Origin: JBKBIP01 sp046297495
GTDB lineage: Bacteria; Planctomycetota; Planctomycetia; Gemmatales; Gemmataceae
NCBI GenBank assembly: GCA_046297495.1
Contig: JBKBIP010000003.1
Location: forward strand, 62,001-126,000
DNA: 64,000 nt
Direction of reading: 5' to 3'
Position 1 is the first letter of the stretch, and every line of letters begins with the position of its first letter. The notes under the pieces are model-generated. The model ran no database searches and was not told where the DNA came from. It saw only the letters and a list, made by a program, of their open reading frames with translations. The translations under genes were made by a program, and so were the position numbers. This document shows, piece after piece, positions 26,887 to 35,631 of this stretch.

Positions 26887-27867
26887 TTAGTCCACTTTCC
26901 AGATACGCGCGGTTTGATCCAAGCCTCCCGTGGCGATCAGGTCCCCCTTGGGAGAGTAGGCAATGGTGATAAGGCCGCCTTTATGGCCCACCAACCGGCC
27001 TTGAGATTCGCCGGTGTTTGGCTCATAGATGCGGCCCGTGCCGTCAAAGCTGGCCGTGGCGACACGGGTTGCATCGGGAGAAACGGTCGCCTGCCGCACG
27101 GCTTGCAAGGCTCCCCGCAGTTCGGATAGTTTCTCGTTCGTCTTGTGATTCCAAATGATGCCCTTATTATCATCTCCCGTGGAGACTAACAGCTCGCGTT
27201 CCTTGGCGAAGGTGACACCAAAAACGATACCGCCGTGTCCCTTGAAAGTCTGGCTCACGGTGGGCGCGGCGCCGGTTAGGTTCCACAGGCGCACCACCTT
27301 GTCATTGCTGCCAGTGGCCAGGAGCTGTCCATCCGGAGAGAAGGCGACACAGAAAACCGGGCCGCCGCTTCCCGAACACACCCCTTTTTCCTGACCGGTG
27401 GCCACGTCCAACAAGCGCGCGGTTTTATCGGCACAGCCAACCGCCAACGTCTTGCCATCGGGCGAAAAAGCCACTTGCAGCACCACTTCGGGCAACATCA
27501 GCTGGCGGGTTTCCTTACCGGCTTTCACATCCCACAACCGCACGGTCTTATCCACCGAGCCAGTCGCCAACACATCCCCATCGGGCGACAAGGCCCCCGT
27601 GGTGATGGCTTCACTATGTCCTTTCATGGTGGACAGCGATTTGCCAGACTCCACGTCCCAGAGTTGGATCGTTTTATCGATGCTGCCCGTCACCAAGGTC
27701 TTGCCGTCCGGGGTGAAGGCGACGAACGACACGGGGCCGGTATGCCCTTTCAAAACATGCTGAACTTTCTGTGCCGCGGCATTGCCGCCGCTGAGAATCA
27801 CGACGACCAACGGGGTCCAAACGATCATCAACGCTTTCCGTCCGATGCTGCGCATGTTGAGTGACAT
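26887..27867 (-). CDS. Exported WD40-repeat protein
   Basis: The 326-residue protein has a signal peptide (SIGRKALMIVWTPLVVVILSGGNAAAQ). Seven WD40 blades follow, of the form 'l.GH...v..vafspdGk.l.tgs.Dk.v.lWd': HVLKGHTGPVSFVAF, TMKGHSEAITTGAL, LMLPEVVLQVAF, CSGSGGPVFCVAF, TFKGHGGIVFGVTF, LRGALQAVRQATV and LVGHKGGLITIAY. It ends with IWKVD, closing a single seven-bladed propeller. It therefore acts as a binding platform outside the cytoplasm; no catalytic domain is attached. AAGGAA precedes the ATG at 27865-27867. A longer in-frame start upstream lacks the signal-peptide position. The giant protein at 58056 has similar blades. Confidence 0.85.
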   Translation of the reverse strand: MSLNMRSIGRKALMIVWTPLVVVILSGGNAAAQKVQHVLKGHTGPVSFVAFTPDGKTLVTGSIDKTIQLWDVESGKSLSTMKGHSEAITTGALSPDGDVLATGSVDKTVRLWDVKAGKETRQLMLPEVVLQVAFSPDGKTLAVGCADKTARLLDVATGQEKGVCSGSGGPVFCVAFSPDGQLLATGSNDKVVRLWNLTGAAPTVSQTFKGHGGIVFGVTFAKERELLVSTGDDNKGIIWNHKTNEKLSELRGALQAVRQATVSPDATRVATASFDGTGRIYEPNTGESQGRLVGHKGGLITIAYSPKGDLIATGGLDQTARIWKVD

Positions 27868-27977
27868 GATGATGTTCCTTGATTGGGAAACCGGAGAATC
27901 TGTACTTGCCGTGATTGTCGCACAGTCGCTGACGAGGTCAAGAGGATGGCGCGAGATTCCGGGAACAAGACATGGAG

Positions 27978-29708
27978 CTACCACGGAGCAGTCAACTGAT
28001 GTCCCCCCGTGGAGCGGCGCGCGAAATGCAGCCGTCCGATGTCAGTATGTTGCCAGGCCCAACGCGTCAGCGCCAGCGCGTCCTCGACCGATAGCGGATG
28101 TTGTGCGTTGTCCAGCAAGGCCGCGCTGCCGGGGTCTGCCACGGCTTGCACGGCGCTGGCGGCTTGGAGTTGCTGCCGGGGAGTGGCTCGTGGCTCCCAG
28201 GCAGTTAAGCCGGCGACCGCGCGGGGGTCCAGTGATTGTTCCGTCATGTCACCCAGATGGAAGCCGGCCACGGCATCCAGAGCGGTCTCCAGCAAACGCG
28301 CCCGACCATCCTGGCGTAGCGTGTCATGCAAACGCCGCGCGATTTGCCGGGCCAACTCCAAGGCCGAGTCCGCTTCCGTCCATCCTTGCCCCAGCAGTTG
28401 CCGCACGGTCGCCGCCAGACCGACCGGCGCCACGAGCACACGAGCGCGGTCGAGCAGGAAACCACTGGTCAAGCCAGGCCGGGCAGTACTCATGCGCCGC
28501 AAGAACTCGCGCTTTTGCGTGGCGGCGCTCAAGGCTAAGCGAGCCAAACTCCCTAGCTTGTCCAAGTATCGGCCCGGTTCGGCGGGCGGGCCGATCTGTT
28601 CGATGAGCCGCGGCAAGTGCAAGCCGACTGTCATGAGCACGGCGGGATAGCGGCGGTCCATTCCTTCAGCCAGGGAGACAGGCCGGCGCGGCCGGTCGAA
28701 GACGAACGCGAGGGGCGCTCCTTCCAAGGCACGGCGCAGCAAGTGAAACAGCCGGCCAGCGCCTGCCGCCGTGAAATCGCGCTCTCCGAGATGCCAGTCC
28801 ACGCGCCACCGCCAAGCCCCGCCGTCCTCGTCACGACTATTAAATGATAAAAATTGTTCTAGCAATGTCGCTTGAATATCGGCCAGCCGCTCTTGCTCCG
28901 GCAGGCGGCGTTGCCCAGCGAACAACGGACCCGTGGTTCGTTCCTCGGCCCAAGCCGGCGGCGTGGCGCAATTCAAATTGATGATCAGACGCAGGGACAA
29001 GGAGCTGAGCAAGGTCGGTAGTTGCGATAGCCAGTTCCAGGCCAGGGCTTGCGGGTGGTCGTGTTCGATCAGGTCATATTCCAGGCCGTCCAAAGCCAGG
29101 CAAGCGCCGAACAGCCGGCGCGCCGCGGCCAGCGCGGGAAGCAGCGCCTCGGTCCGCTCACCACCGAGCCGGACCGTCCCCGCCGCCAGCTCCGCCGGTG
29201 TGTCCAGGTTTCCCAATGTCAATAGACCGTCGTGATGGGCCGCCGCGATGTCCCGGCTGAACACTTCTTGCAGACTGAACCGACGATACACTTCCCCCGC
29301 CAGCTGCCAGGCCAGATTCCAAGGAGCGGCACCACTGGCCAAGCATGCGTGAAGGGAAGAAACCGCACTGGGGGATGGTTCCAGGTGAGGAGCACCTGCG
29401 GCGACCGACCGCGATGGGGCGAGGTGCTCCGTGAAGGCGGCGGCCAAGGCGGGATAGCCCAGCTCGCGGACCACCTTGGCGGCGATGTCGCGGACTTGGG
29501 CGGTGGTGGGAATGGTGTCGCTCAATTCCGTGGTCAGGAAATAGACGATGCCGTCGGTCAGCTCGCGGGCCAGAAAAGCGTTCGGCTGCCCCAATCGCTC
29601 GCTGGCAGCGAACAGGTCGCGGCTAATCTCATCGGCCTCAAACGGCACCAACCGGCCATCACGCTTATGGACCCAAACCGGCCCGGCAGCGGCTGCGCGT
29701 TCCATCAC
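27978..29708 (-). CDS. ATP-cone protein resembling anaerobic ribonucleotide reductase (NrdD), lacking the radical site
   Basis: The 576-residue protein opens with an ATP-cone (about residues 11-96): VWVHKRDGRLVPFEADEISRDL, then ELTDGIVYFL and VRELGYPALAAAF. ATP-cones bind dATP/ATP in ribonucleotide reductases and in NrdR. The body has NrdD-like landmarks (IAAAHHDGLLTLGNLDTP; LRLIINLNCATPP; REFLRRMSTARPGLTSGFLL). It lacks the C-terminal CxxC...CxxC zinc site and the glycyl-radical RVCGY loop; it ends STGGHQLTAPW. It is therefore unlikely to reduce nucleotides. nrdR lies 63 bases upstream on the same strand. I infer a nucleotide-sensing or regulatory paralogue. The only alternative I see is a degrading relic, but the frame is intact. 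Confidence 0.65.
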   Translation of the reverse strand: MMERAAAAGPVWVHKRDGRLVPFEADEISRDLFAASERLGQPNAFLARELTDGIVYFLTTELSDTIPTTAQVRDIAAKVVRELGYPALAAAFTEHLAPSRSVAAGAPHLEPSPSAVSSLHACLASGAAPWNLAWQLAGEVYRRFSLQEVFSRDIAAAHHDGLLTLGNLDTPAELAAGTVRLGGERTEALLPALAAARRLFGACLALDGLEYDLIEHDHPQALAWNWLSQLPTLLSSLSLRLIINLNCATPPAWAEERTTGPLFAGQRRLPEQERLADIQATLLEQFLSFNSRDEDGGAWRWRVDWHLGERDFTAAGAGRLFHLLRRALEGAPLAFVFDRPRRPVSLAEGMDRRYPAVLMTVGLHLPRLIEQIGPPAEPGRYLDKLGSLARLALSAATQKREFLRRMSTARPGLTSGFLLDRARVLVAPVGLAATVRQLLGQGWTEADSALELARQIARRLHDTLRQDGRARLLETALDAVAGFHLGDMTEQSLDPRAVAGLTAWEPRATPRQQLQAASAVQAVADPGSAALLDNAQHPLSVEDALALTRWAWQHTDIGRLHFARRSTGGHQLTAPW

Positions 29709-29771
29709 GAGTGGCGGGACCTCCGGTACAAAGAACAGTTATACTCCGACATGCTAAGCAATCTTGATTGG

Positions 29772-30263
29772 TCATCCCTTTGCTGTTTTTGCCTGGTTGC
29801 CATCCCGGCGCTGCCGCAGCATGGGCCGCAGCTCTTGCACGAAATCGCTGACGTCCTGGAATTCCCGATACACCGAGGCGAAACGGACGTAAGCCACTTG
29901 ATCGACCTGGCGCAACTGTTTCATCGCCAGATCGCCAATGACCGACGATGGCACTTCGCCGAAGTATTGATCGTACACGTCATTCTCGATGGTTTGCGCC
30001 ATTTGTTCGATTTGGGCGTCGGTGACGGGCCGTTTGTAACAAGCTTTTTCCAAGCCGGCGCGGAGTTTGGCGGGATCGAACGGCTCTCGGCGGCCATCGG
30101 TCTTCTTGATCACCTTGAGGGGCACGTCCTCGAGGTGCTCGACGGTCACCACCTTGCGCTGGCAATGACTGCAACAGCGCTTGCGGCGAATGGGGAAATC
30201 CCCATTTTGGCTGCGCGAGTCGGTGACTTCAAAATTACCCTTCCGGCAGTACGGACACTTCAT
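29772..30263 (-). CDS. nrdR: Transcriptional repressor NrdR
   Basis: The 163-residue protein represses ribonucleotide reductase genes by binding NrdR boxes; it is sensitive to ATP and dATP. The N-terminal zinc ribbon reads MKCPYCRKG with a second pair in CCSHCQRK. The ATP-cone follows (VIKKTDGRREPFDPAKLRAGLEKACYKRP, then QIEQMAQTIENDVYDQY and DQVAYVRFASVYREFQD). Family length is about 150-165. The ATG at 30261-30263 begins directly at the zinc ribbon. Upstream sequence to 30502 shows no obvious NrdR box. The downstream neighbour is the ATP-cone NrdD-like protein, which makes a shared nucleotide-sensing role plausible. Confidence 0.95.
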   Translation of the reverse strand: MKCPYCRKGNFEVTDSRSQNGDFPIRRKRCCSHCQRKVVTVEHLEDVPLKVIKKTDGRREPFDPAKLRAGLEKACYKRPVTDAQIEQMAQTIENDVYDQYFGEVPSSVIGDLAMKQLRQVDQVAYVRFASVYREFQDVSDFVQELRPMLRQRRDGNQAKTAKG

Positions 30264-30502
30264 GGACAGCGCGGCTCCCTGCACTTCGGGGGCGACGATG
30301 ACATATCTTAGCACGGAGTTTGAGGACCTGGCAATTATATTACACCGGCAAACCCGATGGTGAAGCCGCGACCGTTAGGGAGCGGAACTCGGACCATGTT
30401 GATTGCCGGAGTAAGAAAAGCGCAGAAGGGAAACGGCAAGCGTTTCCGAGCAGAAACGCGATCAAATGACGAGGACTTGATAACCCACGCTGGGGAGGCG
30501 CT

Positions 30503-30736
30503 TCACGAAACTTCAATCGCATTGGCGGCGATGGGGAGTTTCGTGGCCGTCATCACGGCCTGTTGCGCCAGTTGCTTGGCGTGGTACGTCCGGCAATGTC
30601 CCAGCAACACCAGGCCATCGCCGCGCCAATCGAGGTGAAAATCGTGGAGCCGTCCACTCAGCTGATTTTGAATGGCGATCTCGAGTTGTCGCAAGTTCGC
30701 GGACACGCTGGCGTTTTCGCCTGGTGTCAGTGCCAT
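30503..30736 (-). CDS. Small BON-domain-like protein
   Basis: The 77-residue protein resembles a single BON fold: helix (LRQLEIAIQNQLSG), strand (LHDFHLDWRGDGLVLLGHC), helix (TYHAKQLAQQAVMTATKL) and a last strand (ANAIEV). BON domains bind membranes or peptidoglycan and are usually exported, but no signal peptide is present here, so this copy is cytoplasmic or an unusual variant. GAGGATG lies upstream of the ATG at 30734-30736. It sits between nrdR and csrA on the same strand. The assignment rests on the 'v.l.G.v.s...k..a...a....gv..v.n.i.v' pattern. Confidence 0.6.
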   Translation of the reverse strand: MALTPGENASVSANLRQLEIAIQNQLSGRLHDFHLDWRGDGLVLLGHCRTYHAKQLAQQAVMTATKLPIAANAIEVS

Positions 30737-30830
30737 GATTCATCCTCACTTCCGCGGTTGTGGCATTCCGTGGCCTTGGGGAGAGCAACTCATCCTAAGT
30801 TCGCAAGGGTTCAACCAAGTCGGGAATACC

Positions 30831-30855
30831 AAGCCGGCCCGCTTGGGGCCGGCTT
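30831..30855. repeat. Short palindrome downstream of csrA (AAGCCGG core)
   Basis: AAGCCGGCCC (30831-30840) pairs with GGGCCGGCTT (30846-30855) with a 5-base spacer. It lies 38 bases beyond the csrA stop on the minus strand and may end that transcript, though no T tract follows. The AAGCCGG core also occurs in the tandem repeat at 36511-36591. Confidence 0.6.
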
Positions 30856-30892
30856 GGCTATGGCACGGGTCGTTCATTAACTGCTGGTGCTA

Positions 30893-31126
30893 TTATACGC
30901 ACTCAGACAAGACGCAAGGAACATTACAGGACGTTTCCACCCTGTTCGCGGCGGAAAGATCGGCGAATTCGGCTCGCCGTTGATGCACTTCACTCCGATC
31001 GACGCTAACCGTGGGGGGTGCTTGGATGCCAATGCGGACCGTTTTGCCCTGGATGGCGGTGATCATCACGCGAATGTTGTCACCGATCACGATTTCCTCG
31101 CCCACGCGCCGGCTCAGTACCAACAT
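30893..31126 (-). CDS. csrA: Carbon storage regulator CsrA
   Basis: The 77-residue RNA-binding protein begins MLVLSRRVGEEIVIGDNIRV, the conserved CsrA start. ITAIQGKTVRIGIQAPPTVSVDRSEV follows, which completes the five-stranded dimer fold. The arginine in SRR and the one near VDR are the known RNA contacts. The tail of about 24 residues after ADL is not conserved. GGAGG is eight bases upstream of the ATG at 31124-31126. CsrA binds GGA motifs in mRNA leaders to control translation. Its own GTGGGGGG hairpin leader is described at 31202-31247. Nothing nearby looks like a flagellar cluster, where csrA often sits. Confidence 0.93.
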   Translation of the reverse strand: MLVLSRRVGEEIVIGDNIRVMITAIQGKTVRIGIQAPPTVSVDRSEVHQRRAEFADLSAANRVETSCNVPCVLSECV

Positions 31127-31716
31127 TTTTCCTACCTCCATGTCTGGCAAGCGCGTCCCGATTAATCGATTCAATTGATCGCGGCTGTAGGCTTGCACCC
31201 TAAAAATAGAAACCCCCCACAGTGCGGTAGGTACGCACGGTAGGGGGCTGTCATAACCCTTGAAATCCGTCCACCCTTCACGCGTGGAGTCGAGGGTTAA
31301 GATAAAGAATTTGCCGCACCAAGTCAAGCCCTGTTTTGGGAACGCGAGCGGAGCGGCTGCGCCCCTGACGGGCGCGACGTGCTCGTGGGGATGATCACTG
31401 CCAGAGGTGATGGATCATTTCACTTCACCTTTGGAGTCGAAAACGGGAAAAAGGGGGGTGGGGTGGAATGGAACAATGAAAAGTCTCGTTTCTGACCCTT
31501 TCGGTAGTGTACAATAATTTAGTATAACTTGCAAGTGCAATTGGCCGGGGTGGGGGCGCAGGACATGGTTCGCGAGCCAATCCCCGTAGGGACTACAGCT
31601 TCAAGTCAACACAGCCATCAGGAGTGAATCAACCGACAGATTCACACCCGCTATTCGCATCAACTCGGTGCGCGAAAGGATGATGAATCCAATCAATCCG
31701 ACATTCACTCCGCCCT
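31127..31716. other. Intergenic region between the ABC protein gene and csrA
   Basis: This 590-base stretch holds the csrA leader with its hairpin at 31202-31247. Beyond 31330 I see no convincing gene or RNA. The part near 31340-31380 carries a GC-rich segment with AGCGGAGCGGCTGCGCCCC. AT-rich runs at 31500-31525 could be promoter sequence but no -35/-10 pair stands out. Confidence 0.5.
31202..31247 (-). promoter_or_regulatory. Stem-loop with T tract in the csrA leader (attenuator or upstream terminator)
   Basis: On the minus strand CCCCCTACCGTGCG (31247-31234) can pair with CGCACTGTGGGGGG (31226-31213) around a 7-base loop. TTTCTATTTTTA follows directly, the layout of an intrinsic terminator. 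The hairpin begins 121 bases upstream of the csrA start. It may end transcription from the ABC gene 470 bases upstream, or attenuate csrA itself. The GGGGGG of the stem carries no clear CsrA site (ANGGA). Confidence 0.6.
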
Positions 31717-33870
31717 TCAAAATTGTCCCGCGAACATGTTGAACTCCAGGTAGTGCAGATGTTGATACAGTTCGTTTTCCTGTAACAACTCCCGGTGCTC
31801 GCCAGTGGCTTCGATCTTGCCTTCGTGCAGCAGGAAAACCAGGTTGCAAGAACGGATCGTCGGCAGGCGATGGGGGAGGAATATCGTCGTCCGGCCTGGC
31901 AAGACGCGCATGTACGTATCATCGAGCATGGTCTTGGTATCTTCGTCGAGCAAAGCGCCTTGCGGTTCCTCGATGATGAGCAAGGCTGGATCGCGCAAGA
32001 TGGCGCGGGCCAGGGCGATGCGGAACTGCTCCCCCAAGCGCAGCGGGTGCCCCAGCTCGCCGATGAGGGTTTCATACCCCTGCGGCAATTTCTGGATGAA
32101 GTGATGGGCATGGGCAACTTTGGCCGCCTCGATGACTTGGGGCAGGGAATACTTGGTGTTGCCGCAACTGATGTTTTTCATCACAGTGTCGTTAAACACC
32201 AAGTTGTGTTGCAGCACGATGGCGCACTGGCCGCGCAGTGACTCAAAGGTGACGAAGCGCAAGTTGTGCTGGTCGATGCGGATTTCGCCGGAGGTTGGAT
32301 CAAGAAAGCGCGGGATCAAGTAAACCAAGGCATGCTTGGCCATGTCATCGGGTCCGACCAGGGCCACCCGCTGGCCGGCGGCGATGCGCAGCGACACCCC
32401 TTGCAGCAGCCGGCGCCCGGTTCCAGACTCGCGCAAGGTGATGTTGTCGAACTCCAACAAGTGACGCATGCGCGGTAGTGGTTCGGCGCCAACCACCTGG
32501 CCAACCTCGCCGGGCCGGTCCAGGAACTGAAACAGAATGGCCGCCGATTCCCGTCCCCGGCGGAGAAAGCGCCGGTGCTCCAGCCAATTGTCGAGCGGCC
32601 AATAAAGACTCACCAGAGCCGTCACCAACACGATGGCGCTGGGCACGCTCAGGTTGCCTTGTAGCACGCTCAAGCCAGCGACATAAAGAAGAACCAAAGC
32701 CGACAATAAACCAAGAAACACCAGCAACGGCGTGTAGATGGCGGAACCGCGGAAGCGCTGGAGATGGGTCTTGGCGTACTGCGCTAATTGGCGCTCCACC
32801 CGCGCTTGATTGTACAACTCCATCAGGTAACACTTGACCAGGCGCAACATCATGAGGCTTTCTTGCAACAGCGCCAGGTGATTGCCCGCCCGTAGCGTGG
32901 CGGCGGTCTCCTGTCGGCGGAAATAAGCGGCCAGCTGTCCGCCGACCAGCCAAACCAGCAGGGCGAACAACAAGAACGCCAGCGCCAGCCAGAAATGAAC
33001 CAATAACGCGAAGGCCAGCAACAAGGCGAATTTCACCGGCTCGCGGAACACCACTGTCAACCAAGCGAACAAGCCGTCGTGGATCGCCTCGACGTGGCGC
33101 GTGAACATGCTGGCCGCCTCGCTTGGCCCCAGCGCCCGAATGGCCAAGGACCCCAGGCGGAAGGTGTGATGATAGATCAAGCGGCGGAGGACGGTAGTGG
33201 CTTCCAAGGTGGCAATGGCGGCCTGGAAGTTCATCAGGAACATCAACAACGCCCGTCCCAAGGCGACCACGATAGCCACGACGAGCAAGCCGGTGAGATA
33301 ATACCAGTTCGGCCACTCCGCGTCGCCGTACTTCCACATCCACGGGTTCCAGGCCGCCATGCTTCCTAGCAGTCGGCCAAAGATTGGTCTTTCCGTGCGG
33401 GCCACCAGGCTGAGCACGCCAAAGCTCGGCGGCGCGGCATCTCCCGACAACGCCTGCATCGTGCGCTCACGGTACACGTTCGCTGCCTCGTCGCCGACAC
33501 GCCGTTGCAATTTCACATAGATGACCGCCCGCCAGCGCGGTTCCTCATCGCGTGTCCGTCCGGCGGGTTGCGTCTGGACCAGTTGGGCTGCCAAGATCTC
33601 GTCCGTCGTAAAGCCGCTCAACGCCGCGCGGCGTTGTTCCTCGGACAAAGTGCTCCAGAAGCGTTGAACATCAGCGCGTTCTCCCGGAGTCGATTCGGCG
33701 AAGGTGAGCATCCGGCCGCGATGCACCATCAGATCGGCGAACAGCCCCAGCACCATGAGGAGGGCCACATAGAGCACCCCCGTCAAAACGGCGGACCCCA
33801 AGGCCAGCCACTTAGCCACCGGCTTGTAATTGAGATACCGACGAGCACGGGCAAAAGCGGCGCGTTCCAC
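31717..33870 (-). CDS. ABC half-transporter-like protein with degenerate nucleotide-binding domain
   Basis: The 717-residue protein has an ABC exporter layout: an N-terminal helix, a large extracytoplasmic loop (about residues 45-190), five more helices and a C-terminal ATPase-like domain (residues 475-717). The ATPase motifs are altered. Walker A reads GPDDMAKHA in place of GxxGxGKST. The signature LSGGQ reads LGEQF. Walker B is LLIIEEPQGAL with Glu where Asp is normal. The Q-loop glutamine (IVLQHNLVF) and the H-loop histidine (FLPHRLPTI) are kept. The GTG at 33870 follows AGGACA. ATP hydrolysis is therefore doubtful and the family probably has another role. The reading frame is complete. 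Confidence 0.82.
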   Translation of the reverse strand: MERAAFARARRYLNYKPVAKWLALGSAVLTGVLYVALLMVLGLFADLMVHRGRMLTFAESTPGERADVQRFWSTLSEEQRRAALSGFTTDEILAAQLVQTQPAGRTRDEEPRWRAVIYVKLQRRVGDEAANVYRERTMQALSGDAAPPSFGVLSLVARTERPIFGRLLGSMAAWNPWMWKYGDAEWPNWYYLTGLLVVAIVVALGRALLMFLMNFQAAIATLEATTVLRRLIYHHTFRLGSLAIRALGPSEAASMFTRHVEAIHDGLFAWLTVVFREPVKFALLLAFALLVHFWLALAFLLFALLVWLVGGQLAAYFRRQETAATLRAGNHLALLQESLMMLRLVKCYLMELYNQARVERQLAQYAKTHLQRFRGSAIYTPLLVFLGLLSALVLLYVAGLSVLQGNLSVPSAIVLVTALVSLYWPLDNWLEHRRFLRRGRESAAILFQFLDRPGEVGQVVGAEPLPRMRHLLEFDNITLRESGTGRRLLQGVSLRIAAGQRVALVGPDDMAKHALVYLIPRFLDPTSGEIRIDQHNLRFVTFESLRGQCAIVLQHNLVFNDTVMKNISCGNTKYSLPQVIEAAKVAHAHHFIQKLPQGYETLIGELGHPLRLGEQFRIALARAILRDPALLIIEEPQGALLDEDTKTMLDDTYMRVLPGRTTIFLPHRLPTIRSCNLVFLLHEGKIEATGEHRELLQENELYQHLHYLEFNMFAGQF

Positions 33871-34030
33871 GATGTCCTGCCATTGCTAAAGGAGTGGCGG
33901 TGAATAGATCCAGGTCTTGCCGTCGTCATCCGCCGACGCCTGCGCCGGCTCACGCGGCTGCTCGGCAACTCATGCGAACCGATCAAGTCACCAAGCTCAA
34001 TCGTCTTGATAGTCTAACCAGATGTCGCAT

Positions 34031-35299
34031 TCACGCCAAGTCCCGGTCCTCGAAGAGAATCAAGCCGAATAGTAAGGCGATGGCCGCATAGAGGAGGGAA
34101 TACAGTGTCACCGATACCGCGTAAAGCGCGAATGGTCCTAGCTCCAACGGCTGATCGCGGACGATGGCGGGGCCGAGATGGAAAAACTCCATCGCCGGCA
34201 GCACCGTATCGACCAGGCGCGTCAGGAATTGAATCAAATCCAAAGTCACACTGGCAGCGCCAGGTTGGTCACCGAGCAGAAGCTCTTGTTGCCGTTGGCT
34301 GACTTGAAGCAAAATCGGCGCAAGATGCCCCAGGAAGAAGATGACCAAAATGATTGTTAAATTGACCAGCATCGGCAGGCGCGTGGCCAGGGCGCAGGCG
34401 ATGGCCGCCAAGATCAACGCCTGGCCACAGACCATGATCAAGCCGAGGTTCGTGGACAAGGCCGGTGCCCACCACGAAGCCGATCCCTGCGTGAAACTCG
34501 CGGCCTCTCCCGCTGGCATTAGCACGGTCCAGAACCACTGGACGCTAGGATGCAGCTGATCGCGCAAGGGGTCCAGGGCTGGCTCGCCGTCCAGCAACGG
34601 CTTGAAATACATGCCCCACTGCAAGAACCAGCCGATCAGGACCGCCAGCGCCAGGGCCGACAACATGATACCCCAGAACTTTCCCAACAAGAATTGGCGG
34701 CGCGACACCGGCTTACTGATCACGGTGATGGCCGTCCGTCCTTCGATTTCCTCACTGATGGACTGACAAGCCGTGATTACGGCAAAGGCGGACGCGGCCA
34801 ACATGATGACATCATAGCCCAGCTGTTTCATCATCAAAAAATCGCCGCCGGGCACTAGCGTCAGATACGGGAGGAACATCGAGATGGCGATGAGCACGAC
34901 GGCGGCGACCGCCAGCAACCAAAACAGCGGCTGCCGCAATCCCTCGCGGAAGGCCGCCAGCGCCACGGCCCCCCCGCGCGGCCACCACCGCGCCAGGGCC
35001 GCCGCCAGCAGAATGAACCCGGCGATAGTGAGCTGCGCTTGGAGAACGGCCCCATAGCACAGGCCCCAAAAGCGTAAGCGTTCCGGTTCCTGCACGAAAG
35101 CCAGGAACAGCGCCAGGAGCAATCCCAGGCCAGCCCAGGTTGCCAAGAACAAACCGCCGAACCGTAGCCGTTGCTTCCCCGTCAGCGACCGCGCCTTGGC
35201 CTTGTCCCTTTCGAGGACCACCGCCAACCAAGGAAGCGCCGCCAGCAGTTGCGCGGCCACGAGCAGCAAACCAGCGATCCACAGCAGCGGCAAAGACAT
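34031..35299 (-). CDS. ABC-2 type transporter permease
   Basis: The 422-residue membrane protein has about eight helices, among them LWIAGLLLVAAQLLAALPWL, GGLFLATWAGLGLLLALFLAFV and LTIAGFILLAAALARWW. The central block ITACQSISEEIEGRTAITVISKPVSRRQFLLGKFWGI is the conserved ABC-2 segment, and later helices include ILAAIACALATRLPML. No ATPase gene lies in the same run, so its partner must be encoded elsewhere, or it might pair with the one at 17129. It is the last gene behind acyP, 31 bases downstream. No strong ribosome site precedes the ATG. The substrate is not evident. Confidence 0.82.
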   Translation of the reverse strand: MSLPLLWIAGLLLVAAQLLAALPWLAVVLERDKAKARSLTGKQRLRFGGLFLATWAGLGLLLALFLAFVQEPERLRFWGLCYGAVLQAQLTIAGFILLAAALARWWPRGGAVALAAFREGLRQPLFWLLAVAAVVLIAISMFLPYLTLVPGGDFLMMKQLGYDVIMLAASAFAVITACQSISEEIEGRTAITVISKPVSRRQFLLGKFWGIMLSALALAVLIGWFLQWGMYFKPLLDGEPALDPLRDQLHPSVQWFWTVLMPAGEAASFTQGSASWWAPALSTNLGLIMVCGQALILAAIACALATRLPMLVNLTIILVIFFLGHLAPILLQVSQRQQELLLGDQPGAASVTLDLIQFLTRLVDTVLPAMEFFHLGPAIVRDQPLELGPFALYAVSVTLYSLLYAAIALLFGLILFEDRDLA

Positions 35300-35330
35300 A
35301 GGATGAAGGAATGTCCCATCTGGCGAAGAA

Positions 35331-35600
35331 TCAATACCGAATCTCGAAACCGTGGCAGCCGTGAGGAGTTTCCTCTCGAACCGTGATCTTGTCGATGTTG
35401 CGTGCCAGGCGTTGAGCCAGCGCGGTCAGGAAGGCGTCCACTTGATCTGCCGCTCCTTCGGCCACCAGCTCTACGTCGCCGCCGGGCAAGTTGCGCACGT
35501 AACCAGTCACCGCGAAGCGCTGAGCGACGTGCAGGGCCGTATAGCGAAAGCCCACGCCTTGCACCCGTCCAGAGTAACGCACCTGCTTGGCGATGTTCAT
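35331..35600 (-). CDS. acyP: Acylphosphatase
   Basis: The 89-residue enzyme hydrolyses acyl phosphates. The conserved substrate loop reads YSGRVQGVGFRYTA, with the catalytic Arg in GFR. The Asn of the second motif is in YVRNLPGGDVELVAEG, followed by DAFL and the conserved final HGFEIRY. Length and fold match the family. It lies between nadK (31 bases upstream) and the ABC-2 permease (31 bases downstream) on the minus strand, and all three are probably in one operon with dxs and ispA. AAGGTGAG precedes the ATG. Confidence 0.95.
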   Translation of the reverse strand: MNIAKQVRYSGRVQGVGFRYTALHVAQRFAVTGYVRNLPGGDVELVAEGAADQVDAFLTALAQRLARNIDKITVREETPHGCHGFEIRY

Positions 35601-35631
35601 GAGAAGCGCTCACCTTACGCCACGGGTTCGC

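Noticed and set aside
29772..30502. NrdR box operators near nrdR
   Set aside because: No pair of the typical AC-rich/TGT palindromic boxes was seen upstream of nrdR within 240 bases.
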